This document shows positions 1-6,811 of a DNA stretch of 7,936 nt, piece after piece. The translations under genes and the position numbers were made by a program. Source of the DNA: Planctomycetia bacterium (GTDB taxonomy: Bacteria > Planctomycetota > Phycisphaerae > Phycisphaerales > SM1A02); the NCBI GenBank assembly GCA_005804005.1, contig SYPI01000005.1, positions 1-7,936 of the forward strand. Direction: 5' to 3'. A model generated the notes under the pieces. It was not told the origin of the DNA, ran no database searches, and saw only the letters and a program-made list of their open reading frames with translations. Every line of letters begins with the position of its first letter. Position 1 is the first letter of the stretch.

Positions 1-19
1 CGCGAGTAACTTGTCGGGC

Positions 20-1324
20 ATGAGCGCCAGGACGGCGAACGAGCCCCTCCCGCGGCGGATCGTCCTGACGATTGCCGCGCTGGGTCTGGCCTCCGGGATT
101 CCGTACCAGATGGTGAACGACGCGCTCTCGGCGTGGCTCTCGGATGCCAAGGTGTCCGTTGAAGCGATCGGCCTGCTGGGGCTGGCGACGCTGCCATACG
201 GGCTGAAGTTCCTGTGGGCGCCGCTGCTGGATGCCCGCCGGTTTCCTGTGCTGGCCGCGCTCGGCCGCCGCAGGTCGTGGCTGCTGGCGATGCAGATCGC
301 CTGCGCGCTGCTGATCGTCGTACTAGCCATCACGCTGGCCCGCGCGGTGGCTGCCGGACCGTCTCACCATTGGCTGGACTTTCCGAACAGTCGACTGGTC
401 CTGCTGGCGGTGGGCGGGGTGACATTGCTGCTGGCCCTCTGCTCGGCAACGCTGGACATCGTGGTCGATGCGTATCGCGCTGATGCGGTGCCACGCCACT
501 GGCTGGGAGCCGGGGCCAGTGCCTATGTGGTTGGCTACCGGATGGCCATGGTGCTAGCCGGGGCCGGGGTGCTGCTGCTGCCGAGTTACATCGGTTGGCC
601 AACGGCATTCGCTCTGGCCGCAGCACTACTGCTCTTGCCGATGCTGGCCACGATGCGCGTTGGTGAACCAGTTGCCAGCGCTCCGCTGTCATTCATGGAA
701 TCAGTCACGCTGCCTCTGGTCGACATGTGGCAGCGATTCGGCCGATCGCTCATACCGCTGGGGATCTTCGTCCTTCTCTACCGCCTCCCAGATATGGCCG
801 CCTCGCGCATGGTCATGCCGTTTCTCATTCAGAGCCTCGGCTTCACCACCGCCCAGATCGGCCTGCTGCGTCAGTTCGGCGGCGCACTGGTGACGATTGT
901 CGGGGCGCTGGTTGGTGGCCTGAGTGTCCAGCGCTTCGGAGTCACGCGCTGTCTGGTGATCTTCGGCCTCCTGCAGGCGGCCAGTAACGGTGGCTACCTC
1001 TGGCTTGATTCAGCCGGGCACAGCATCGCCGTGTTCTGCACTGCTGTGGCCATCGAAAACTTCTGCAACGGGTTGGTCTCCGCGGTCTTCGTTGCTTACC
1101 TGATGTCGCTGTGTAATCCGCGAACTTCCGCCACTCAGTACGCCCTGTTCAGCGGGATAATGTTTCTGGCTGCCGCAATTGCGGCTGCCCCGGGTGGGTA
1201 CTTGGTGCGTGAGATTGGCTATCCCGGATTCTTCCTGATCACGATTGCCGCCGGGATCCCCGGAGTGGCGCTCATTTGGGTGGTAGCGCCTCTGTCGAAG
1301 CACACTCCGGCGCAGCCGAATTGA
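20..1324 (+). CDS. ampG: AmpG-type muropeptide permease (MFS, PAT family)
   Basis: Predicted inner-membrane major-facilitator transporter of the AmpG family. Known members import GlcNAc-anhydro-MurNAc (peptides) from the periplasm for cell-wall recycling. The 434-residue protein is hydrophobic throughout, with many leucine/alanine-rich membrane segments. Family signatures, numbered from the TTG at 11, appear in the right order: 'GLASGIPYQM' near 25, 'YGLKFLWAPLLDA' near 63-75, 'LGRRRSWLLAMQ' near 84-95, 'ATLDIVVDAYRAD' near 146-158 and 'ENFCNGLVSAVFVAYLM' near 349-365 followed by 'SATQYALFSG'. It is shorter than E. coli AmpG (491 aa), as in many family members. I chose the ATG at 20. A TTG at 11 is in frame and the frame stays open to the left edge, so the true start could lie outside the window. 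A TAA at 7-9 in another frame may end an upstream gene. No clear Shine-Dalgarno site is visible. The 3' end overlaps the convergent SWIM gene by 53 bp. Family membership is firm; the substrate is inferred. Confidence 0.85.
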   Translation: MSARTANEPLPRRIVLTIAALGLASGIPYQMVNDALSAWLSDAKVSVEAIGLLGLATLPYGLKFLWAPLLDARRFPVLAALGRRRSWLLAMQIACALLIVVLAITLARAVAAGPSHHWLDFPNSRLVLLAVGGVTLLLALCSATLDIVVDAYRADAVPRHWLGAGASAYVVGYRMAMVLAGAGVLLLPSYIGWPTAFALAAALLLLPMLATMRVGEPVASAPLSFMESVTLPLVDMWQRFGRSLIPLGIFVLLYRLPDMAASRMVMPFLIQSLGFTTAQIGLLRQFGGALVTIVGALVGGLSVQRFGVTRCLVIFGLLQAASNGGYLWLDSAGHSIAVFCTAVAIENFCNGLVSAVFVAYLMSLCNPRTSATQYALFSGIMFLAAAIAAAPGGYLVREIGYPGFFLITIAAGIPGVALIWVVAPLSKHTPAQPN

Positions 1325-2219
1325 CCGCCGGGCCAGTGGTCCGCGCCGCGATCTGCTCATCAAGTCGAATGGCCGCGGCGCGAATGGTGTCGTAGGCGCT
1401 GGCCAGCAACCCCATCATCGGGAAGCGACCACCCAACTGCGGCTGGCCGAGCCGACGCAGCAAGGCATGCGGGACATGCGCTTCAGGGGGAGCAGTTTCG
1501 GCATCATGCAGGGCGGCTCCGGGTCGCCAGAAATCATGCAGGCAGTCTTCGATTGGTGGCAGCGGTGGTGCCGAGGTAGCGATTGCCGGATGAGCGTGGG
1601 CTTGTGAAGCGCCGCGGGTCGCCAAGGCGCGCGCCTCCTGAAGGCGCTCCAAGAGTGGTTGTGGCGCCATGCCGCGCAATGCCAGCAGCGCCAGCGGATC
1701 CTGCTCGATGCGTTCCGCAGCCAGAGCAGCCAGTGCATAGATGTGCTTGCACGGGGCCGGTTCGCTGCAGGTGCAGGTGCGCTCGGTGGGGGGCTCTTCC
1801 AGGAATGGCAGGCCGAGGTTGGCGAAGAGGCGCTCGGCGGTGCTGGGCAGTTCACCGGTCATCAGGCGCGCTGAGTAAACCGCCTCGCTGGCCATGGCCG
1901 CCAAGGCCCGGTCCCAATCCTGAGTCGACCAGCGGGAGAAGCGGATTGCCGTGGCGTAGGGCCGGGCAGCGCGCCCCTGCACCATCGCCGCGCATTCCCC
2001 GGGAAGAACAGCAAAGCGGGTGACCTGGCCGCCAATGGCGTACTCCAGACCCTCATGGATGGCGTTGTCGCCGATTCCGAGGACTACCGTCTCGAACCAC
2101 TGCCGCGCTGGCCACTGCAACTGATCGAGCCCGCCGCGGCGACGCAGCCGTTGGCCATCGTGGGCGCGCCGAGGCGCGTCTGGACGACGGAAACTGTGCT
2201 GGAAGTTGCCGCTGCTCAT
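1272..2219 (-). CDS. SWIM zinc-finger protein, partner of SNF2 ATPase
   Basis: A 315-residue protein with one recognisable domain: a SWIM zinc finger whose ligands are C149, C151, C157 and H159 ('CTCSEPAPCKHIYA'). SWIM fingers bind zinc and are thought to mediate DNA or protein contacts; in bacteria such proteins often sit beside SNF2-type ATPases, as here. The N-terminal 30 residues are basic and arginine-rich, which may suit nucleic-acid binding. Residues 40-130 ('WFETVVLGIG', 'YAIGGQVTRF', 'AIRFSRWSTQ') match the beta-rich region usual upstream of the finger. The C-terminal 140 residues are alanine/proline-rich with no domain I recognise. The spacing between the second and third cysteines is 5 residues, short for the family. 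The start ATG overlaps the SNF2 stop as ATGA (2216-2219), implying translational coupling, and a GGAAG lies 10 nt upstream. The last codons are antisense to the end of ampG. Cytoplasmic; the role is inferred to be an accessory of the SNF2 protein. Confidence 0.85.
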   Translation of the reverse strand: MSSGNFQHSFRRPDAPRRAHDGQRLRRRGGLDQLQWPARQWFETVVLGIGDNAIHEGLEYAIGGQVTRFAVLPGECAAMVQGRAARPYATAIRFSRWSTQDWDRALAAMASEAVYSARLMTGELPSTAERLFANLGLPFLEEPPTERTCTCSEPAPCKHIYALAALAAERIEQDPLALLALRGMAPQPLLERLQEARALATRGASQAHAHPAIATSAPPLPPIEDCLHDFWRPGAALHDAETAPPEAHVPHALLRRLGQPQLGGRFPMMGLLASAYDTIRAAAIRLDEQIAARTTGPAVNSAAPECASTEALPPK

Positions 2220-5200
2220 GTCGTGCCGTCTTCCAGCGCCGAGCGGCGCAGGGTGACAATGTCACGCAACTGGGTGGTCGTCAAGTCACTGAGCCAGGAG
2301 TCTCCCGAGCCGATGATGTTGGTGGCCAGTTCGGTCTTCTGTTCGATCATCTGGTCGATGCGCTCCTCGAGCGTTCCGGCGCAGATGAACTTGTGCACGT
2401 GCACCGTGCGGGTCTGCCCAATGCGGAAGGCCCGGTCGGTGGCCTGGCTCTCGACCGCCGGGTTCCACCAGCGGTCGAAGTGGAAGACATGGTTGGCGCT
2501 GGTGAGGTTGAGGCCTAGGCCGCCCGCCTTCAGAGAGAGGATGAATACTGGAGCGCGCGGATCCCCCGATTGGAACCGGTCGACCAGCGCATCGCGCTTG
2601 GCCTGCGGAGTTCCGCCATGCAGGAATAGCGCCTCGGTGTCCAACTCGCGGCGCAGCAGGGCGACCAGCAGGTGTCCCATCTGGCGGTACTGGGTGAAAA
2701 CCAAGGCGCGGTCGCCCGCGGCTAGGAGTTCTTCGAGCATCTCAGTCAGGCGCTGTGTCTTTCCTGAGCGATCGGACATCCGCTCTCCGGCCGAGGCGGC
2801 TTGAGCAACGGCCCGAGCCTGCTCGGCGGCGGCATCAAGTTCGGCGGCATCCGATGGGGCATCGACATCTGGGTGGTCCTCTGCGCCTTCGCGCAGGAAG
2901 TGGCCGGGGTGATTGCAGATCTGCTTGAGCTTCACCAGCGCCGAGAGCACCAGACCGCGGCGGCGGATGCCCTCAGAGGCATCGACTCGCGCCAGCATTT
3001 CCGCCACCACCTGCTCATAGAGTCGAGCCTGTTCGTTGGTGAGGGCTACATGCTCGCGCCCCTCAATCAGCGGCGGCAGGTCGGAGATGATTCGCGGATC
3101 GGTCTTGAGGCGGCGCAGGACGATCGGCCGCACAATGGCGCGCAGCCGATCGGCGCGGGCGCGGTCGCGGTGGCGCTCGATCGGCAAGGCGAAGTTGCGG
3201 CGGAACGAAGCCTGCGCCCCGAGGTAGCCGGGGCAGCAGAACTCCAGGATCGACCAGAGCTCGGTAAGGCGGTTCTCCACTGGCGTACCGGTCAACGCCA
3301 CGCGGTGGTGGGCCTTCAGCGAGCGGATCGACGATGTCTGCTTGGTCGGCGGGTTCTTGATGTGCTGGGCCTCGTCCAGCACGATGCGGTGCCATTCAAG
3401 TTTCGCCAGCGTTTCCCGGTCGCGCACCACTAGGGCGTAGGTGGTGACCACGATGTCGCTGGACCGGGCGATTTCCAGGAAGCGTTCGCCGGTCGGGCGC
3501 TCCAGCCCGTGGTGGCGATGTACCCGCAGAGTCGGAGCGAAGCGGGTCAGTTCCCGTTCCCAATTGCCCAGCACCGACATTGGCGCCACCAGCAGCGTCG
3601 GGCCGATGGGCTGGCCCTGATCCACTTCGCGTTCATGCAGCAGCAGGGCGATGAGCTGGATCGTCTTGCCCAATCCCATGTCGTCGGCCAGACAGGCGCC
3701 GAGGCGATGCCGGGAGAGGAATGCCAACCAGGCCAGCCCAGCCGCCTGATACGGGCGCAAGGTGCCTTGAAAACCGCTGGGCTGGGCGACTGATTGCAAC
3801 GCCTCCGCCTTCTCGCGGGCGTCGAAAATCTCCGAGACCCAACCGCTGGCTTCCAATCCCCGCACCGCGAGCCCGCCCACCGGGCCATCTATTCCGTGCG
3901 CCAGCCGCAGAGCCTCCAGCAGGGTCATGGTGCCGCCAGCGTGCTCGCGCAGAAACCGCGCGGCGCTCTCGAAATCCTCGGGGCGGATCTCCGCCCACTT
4001 GCCGTTCAGTTTTACCAGTGGCGCACCGCCCTTGGCGAGGTGCTCGAATGCGTTCAGCGTGAGCGGCGTGTCACCCAGGGAGATCTGCCACTTGCAGTCA
4101 ACCAGCGCGGCCAATCCAAGGGTGGCGCCACTCTGCGGAGAGCCATCTACCCCAGTTGTCGGCTGGACCATCAGGCGCGCGCCGAGCCGACTGGTCGGCG
4201 CCCCCCACCAGTCCGGCAACGACACATCGAAGCCGCTCTCTACGAGGATGGGGGCGAACTCGGAGAGGAATGCGTAAGCGTCCTTGGTGTCCAGCGAGAG
4301 GTCGGTGGGAGCGCTCTCTTCGAGGGCATCTTCAAGGCGCGGCCAGACCCGGCTGGCTCGGCCCAGTTCCCGCACTAGCAACTCACCCAGTTCCTCGCCG
4401 CGTTGGGCGCTGCGCGCACCGCGGCGGCCGGTGGACTGCGCCCAGACCGCTGGGGCAGTCAGGATGGTCGAGGAATCGTGCGATGCCAGCGCGAAATGCA
4501 GTCGCCACCGGGCATCGGGTGTCTCGTCGTGGACATCGGGTTCGCTGAGTTCGAGCCGCAGCCGCAGCGGATTCTGATCGGTGACATCGGCCAATCCCCC
4601 GAGCCAGTCGCGCGCCCCACGCAGCAGTGGAGTTTCCGAGCGCGCTGGCTGGCGCACCTCGGGCGTGCCGTCGAGCAGTCCGGCCAGCCACGCCGCATTG
4701 GGGTCGGTGTCGGCGTTGCGACCTTCGAGGGCATCGATGTAGGACTCCGCACCCAGTTCGCTGCGGACAAAGGAGTCCACTACCCCCGAGAGGAACGCAT
4801 CCACTATCGGCCATGCGGTTGTCCCGCCGGTGTCGGCAGCAGCGCGGACCACGGCCGGGGTGGATGCCAGGATCGCCTGAAGTCTGGACTGGGTCGAGGA
4901 TTCGTGCAGCCAAGGCTGCCAGCAGCCTCGCAGCAGGCCGTCGCGCTGTTGGGTGAGCGAAGGCACGATGCGCTGGTCGACAAGCAACTCCAGCGCCAGC
5001 TGTGCCAACGCAATCCACCAGCGCATCGGCTGCCCCAACTCCAGCGATTCACCGTTCTGCTCGGCCGCATCCTGCACGCCGAGGAAAAATCGCAGCGCGC
5101 CTGGCCCGGTGAGGGCGATGGCCGGCGTCTGGGCCGATTCAAGGTGCAGGGGCTCGTCATCACCGATGGTGATTCCCAGCAGCGTTCCCAGCCGACCGCT

Positions 5201-5479
5201 GGGCAGAGGTGTCGCCTGATGAATGCGATGTGGCAGGGGCAGGGAGATGGTGCCGAGTGCGGCTACATCGCCGTCGCGCAGCGCCCCCGACTCCAACAAT
5301 CGTTGTCTGGTGGCCTCGGCGGTGCAGGCGAATGGATGCGCGCGGATCAAATCAGCGGTCGACGCATGACTCTGCGACTGCGGCTCGTGAGCCAATGCCA
5401 GACTCTCAGCCCAGACATGGATCGCCCCGCGTACCCACACCGCGTGCACCACAAACTTCGAGGCGTCGGATGGGGGCAC
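2216..5479 (-). CDS. SNF2-family DNA-dependent ATPase/helicase
   Basis: A 1087-residue SWI2/SNF2 ATPase, expected to translocate on double-stranded DNA and remodel protein-DNA complexes using ATP. All core motifs are intact: Walker A 'DDMGLGKT' 599-606, motif Ia 'LLVAPMSVLGNW' 629-640, Walker B 'DEAQ' 702-705, motif III 'LTGTPVEN' 729-736, the 'ICNHP' block 854-858, motif IV 'LVFTQYRQMG' 926-935, motif V 'KAGGLGLNL' 984-992, and motif VI 'QATDRAFRIGQ' 1012-1022. The region from about 415 to 545 ('DCKWQISLGD', 'APLVKLNGKWAEI') resembles the bacterial SNF2-associated DUF3670 domain. Residues 1-410 show no domain I recognise but fit the long N-terminus of this bacterial subfamily. An Asp/Ala-rich insert (862-905) separates the lobes. 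The start is GTG at 5477-5479, supported by AGGA 8 nt upstream. The stop overlaps the SWIM gene start. The tRNA-Lys ends 15 nt upstream, leaving no room for a separate promoter except inside or before the tRNA. The cellular role is unknown: repair, transcription recycling or defence are all possible. Confidence 0.95.
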   Translation of the reverse strand: MPPSDASKFVVHAVWVRGAIHVWAESLALAHEPQSQSHASTADLIRAHPFACTAEATRQRLLESGALRDGDVAALGTISLPLPHRIHQATPLPSGRLGTLLGITIGDDEPLHLESAQTPAIALTGPGALRFFLGVQDAAEQNGESLELGQPMRWWIALAQLALELLVDQRIVPSLTQQRDGLLRGCWQPWLHESSTQSRLQAILASTPAVVRAAADTGGTTAWPIVDAFLSGVVDSFVRSELGAESYIDALEGRNADTDPNAAWLAGLLDGTPEVRQPARSETPLLRGARDWLGGLADVTDQNPLRLRLELSEPDVHDETPDARWRLHFALASHDSSTILTAPAVWAQSTGRRGARSAQRGEELGELLVRELGRASRVWPRLEDALEESAPTDLSLDTKDAYAFLSEFAPILVESGFDVSLPDWWGAPTSRLGARLMVQPTTGVDGSPQSGATLGLAALVDCKWQISLGDTPLTLNAFEHLAKGGAPLVKLNGKWAEIRPEDFESAARFLREHAGGTMTLLEALRLAHGIDGPVGGLAVRGLEASGWVSEIFDAREKAEALQSVAQPSGFQGTLRPYQAAGLAWLAFLSRHRLGACLADDMGLGKTIQLIALLLHEREVDQGQPIGPTLLVAPMSVLGNWERELTRFAPTLRVHRHHGLERPTGERFLEIARSSDIVVTTYALVVRDRETLAKLEWHRIVLDEAQHIKNPPTKQTSSIRSLKAHHRVALTGTPVENRLTELWSILEFCCPGYLGAQASFRRNFALPIERHRDRARADRLRAIVRPIVLRRLKTDPRIISDLPPLIEGREHVALTNEQARLYEQVVAEMLARVDASEGIRRRGLVLSALVKLKQICNHPGHFLREGAEDHPDVDAPSDAAELDAAAEQARAVAQAASAGERMSDRSGKTQRLTEMLEELLAAGDRALVFTQYRQMGHLLVALLRRELDTEALFLHGGTPQAKRDALVDRFQSGDPRAPVFILSLKAGGLGLNLTSANHVFHFDRWWNPAVESQATDRAFRIGQTRTVHVHKFICAGTLEERIDQMIEQKTELATNIIGSGDSWLSDLTTTQLRDIVTLRRSALEDGTT
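2230..2234 (-). promoter_or_regulatory. Ribosome binding site of the SWIM gene
   Basis: GGAAG on the minus strand, inside the 3' end of the SNF2 coding sequence and 10 nt before the SWIM start codon. Together with the ATGA overlap it supports that start. The match is partial and the spacing is at the long end. Confidence 0.4.
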
Positions 5480-5487
5480 GCGTGGGA

Positions 5488-5491
5488 TCCT
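5488..5491 (-). promoter_or_regulatory. Shine-Dalgarno site of the SNF2 gene
   Basis: AGGA on the minus strand, 8 nt before the GTG at 5479 and just after the tRNA 3' end. The site and spacing support GTG as the start codon. A start further upstream would fall inside the tRNA gene. Confidence 0.5.
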
Positions 5492-5494
5492 GAG

Positions 5495-5568
5495 TGATTG
5501 CGCTGGGATTTGAACCCAGGACCTACGGCTTAAAAGGCCGCTGCTCTACCAGACTGAGCTACGCAATC
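5495..5568 (-). tRNA. tRNA-Lys (anticodon TTT)
   Basis: The minus strand folds into a complete 74-nt cloverleaf. The acceptor stem GATTGCG/CGCAATC has 7 perfect pairs with discriminator A. TA follows at positions 8-9, then a D stem GCTC/GAGC with a 9-nt loop. The anticodon stem is GCGGC/GCCGT (one G-U) with loop CTTTTAA, which gives anticodon TTT (+ strand 5532-5534) for lysine AAA/AAG codons. The T arm CTGGG/CCCAG has loop TTCAAAT. There is no long variable arm. The 3' CCA is not encoded (the next bases are CTC), so it must be added by CCA-adding enzyme. The gene is intact, with no duplicated 3' fragment elsewhere in the window, so there is no sign of integration at this tRNA. The SNF2 gene follows on the same strand after 15 nt. 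Confidence 0.97.
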
Positions 5569-5581
5569 AGGCGAATCGGGG

Positions 5582-5610
5582 AGTCTACTTTGAGTCGACG
5601 CCAGTTTGAA
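5582..5610 (-). promoter_or_regulatory. Probable sigma70-type promoter of tRNA-Lys (and perhaps SNF2/SWIM)
   Basis: Minus-strand TTCAAA (5605-5610, 4/6 match to TTGACA) is separated by 17 bp from TAGACT (5582-5587, 4/6 match to TATAAT). Transcription would begin a few bases before the tRNA 5' end at 5568, leaving a short leader for RNase P to remove. Spacing and position are right but the hexamers are imperfect. Because the SNF2 start is only 15 nt past the tRNA, this may also drive the downstream pair. Confidence 0.4.
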
Positions 5611-5718
5611 TCGCAATGGTCATCCGTCCGATAAGAAATGGCAGTAGTTGCTGCGAACGGTGATTTCATTGACCGGCGGTAACAATTCATGGATTTCGGT
5701 GGTTGCAAACTGCTGTTC

Positions 5719-5732
5719 CATAACATGTTGTG
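5719..5732. repeat. Short inverted repeat, possible operator
   Basis: CATAACATGTTGTG is a 14-bp dyad with a perfect 8-bp core (AACATGTT, 5722-5729) and a single mismatched pair. It lies about 105 bp upstream of the recombinase start codon. It could be a binding site for a dimeric regulator, but a palindrome this short can occur by chance. Confidence 0.25.
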
Positions 5733-5836
5733 TTTGATATGCAGTTTGTTCCAGCCGGGGAAGCATGGATGCCGATTGAAGTTACGCCGACATTCTCGGA
5801 CCGTCCGCCACCCGAAAGCCAAGTGTTACCGACCGA

Positions 5837-6811
5837 ATGAGCAAGCCAATTCCAGTGATCGCGCAGTTCCTCGACTACTTGGTCGCGGAGCGCCATTTCA
5901 GCCCCTACACGAGCCGTTGCTACGGCCTCGATCTGCGTCAGTTCATCGACTTCGTGGCGGTTGATGCGGGGATCACGATGAACGAGGCGATTGAAGCTCA
6001 GGCCATGGCTAAGAAGGGCGGCGGCCACAAGTCGGCGACTGAGAGAGTGCTGGCGTGTGATGTGGAATTGATCCGTCGATACCTCGCCAAGATGGGTGAC
6101 CAGGGCTACTCGCCAGCCACCACGGCCCGCAAGATCGCCACGCTGCGCTCATTCCACAAGTGGATGGAGAAGCGTGGACTCACGCACTCCAATCCGATGA
6201 CACTCATCCGCACCCCGAAGCAGCCCCGTCGGCTGCCCAAGGCGATCAGCGTTGATCAGATCGAGAAGCTGCTCAATGCGCCCAACGACCGCGAGGTGCT
6301 TGGGGCGCGCGATCGGGGGTTATTGGAGACGCTCTACTCGACCGGCATCCGCGTGAGCGAAGTGGTGGCCATCAACCGCGGCGATCTGGACGAATCCGGA
6401 CAATCGATCCTGATTCGCGGCAAAGGCCGACGGGAACGACGGGTCCCCATCGGGTCGCACGCCCTGACTGCGCTGCGCCGCTATCAAGCGATGGCCGATG
6501 CTGAGGGGGGTGCCAGGGAGCCGAACTCGCCCCTGTTTGTGAACAAGCATGGCACGCGACTCTCCAGCCGTTCGGTGCGTCGCAAGGTCGCCAAGTATCT
6601 GATTCATGCCGGCCTCGACCCAGACATCAGTCCGCACACCATTCGTCACTCCTTCGCCACGCACCTGCTAGACAACGGCGCCGACCTGCGCAGCGTGCAG
6701 GAACTACTCGGTCATCAATCGCTGTCCAGTACCCAGATCTACACCCACCTCTCGACCGCAAGGATGCGCTCGGCCTACGACAAGGCTCATCCGCGCGCCG
6801 ACGCGCAATGA
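5837..6811 (+). CDS. XerC/XerD-type tyrosine site-specific recombinase
   Basis: A 324-residue tyrosine recombinase that cuts and rejoins DNA through a covalent 3'-phosphotyrosine. XerC/D relatives resolve chromosome dimers at dif. The N-terminal SAM-like core-binding domain spans about 1-125 ('FLDYLVAERHFSPYTSRCYG', 'SPATTARKIATLRSFHKW'). The catalytic domain has the full set: R172 ('STGIRVSE'), K196 ('RGKGRRER'), H267 and R270 ('SPHTIRHSFATHLL'), H293 ('LLGH') and nucleophile Y302 ('IYTHLS'). The C-terminal 'AYDKAHPRA' is typical of Xer proteins and favours a housekeeping Xer over a phage integrase. It is about 25 residues longer than E. coli XerC/D (298 aa), from an insert near 48-75 in the N-domain. 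No Shine-Dalgarno site is seen before the ATG. Its stop overlaps the methyltransferase start (ATGA, 6808-6811). It lies next to a tRNA, but divergently and without att repeats. Whether it is XerC, XerD or a single-Xer version is not decidable here. Confidence 0.93.
   Translation: MSKPIPVIAQFLDYLVAERHFSPYTSRCYGLDLRQFIDFVAVDAGITMNEAIEAQAMAKKGGGHKSATERVLACDVELIRRYLAKMGDQGYSPATTARKIATLRSFHKWMEKRGLTHSNPMTLIRTPKQPRRLPKAISVDQIEKLLNAPNDREVLGARDRGLLETLYSTGIRVSEVVAINRGDLDESGQSILIRGKGRRERRVPIGSHALTALRRYQAMADAEGGAREPNSPLFVNKHGTRLSSRSVRRKVAKYLIHAGLDPDISPHTIRHSFATHLLDNGADLRSVQELLGHQSLSSTQIYTHLSTARMRSAYDKAHPRADAQ

Larger units (their letters stand above)
5569..5836. other. Intergenic region between divergent tRNA-Lys and xer genes
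   Basis: A 268-bp stretch, less GC-rich than its surroundings, and the only large gap in the window. It contains the likely tRNA promoter at its left end and a short palindrome at 5719-5732. It must also contain the + strand promoter of the recombinase gene, but I see no pair of hexamers with good spacing there: a TTGACC at 5669-5674 has no good -10 box behind it. The minus-strand reading frames crossing the gap resemble no protein family I recognise. No small RNA or attachment site is evident. Confidence 0.6.

Noticed and set aside
1331..1343. GGGCC/GGTCC hairpin after the ampG stop as a terminator
   Set aside because: A 5-bp stem including a G-U pair, no T-run, inside the SWIM coding sequence.
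2055..2804. 249-codon open frame on the + strand
   Set aside because: Antisense to the conserved SNF2 C-terminal motifs and the SWIM N-terminus; Ser/Arg-rich composition, no family resemblance.
4403..5497. 364-codon open frame on the + strand opposite the SNF2 gene
   Set aside because: It lies wholly antisense to the N-terminal half of an intact SNF2 protein, has Gln/Arg/Gly-rich composition with no recognisable domain, and is expected from GC-rich codon bias.
5700..5745. Possible dif site next to the xer gene
   Set aside because: The AT-rich dyad does not show the two 11-bp arms with a 6-bp centre of dif (TTATGTTAAAT-like half-sites).
5559..6028. Minus-strand open frames across the intergenic gap and the start of the recombinase
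   Set aside because: They run into the tRNA or oppose the recombinase gene, differ in composition from neighbouring genes, and match no family I recognise.
5495..6811. tRNA plus adjacent tyrosine recombinase as an integrated element (integrase at a tRNA attachment site)
   Set aside because: The recombinase reads like a housekeeping Xer protein, and I found no second copy of the tRNA 3' end in the window; flanking genes overlap the block directly. An att repeat beyond the window cannot be excluded.
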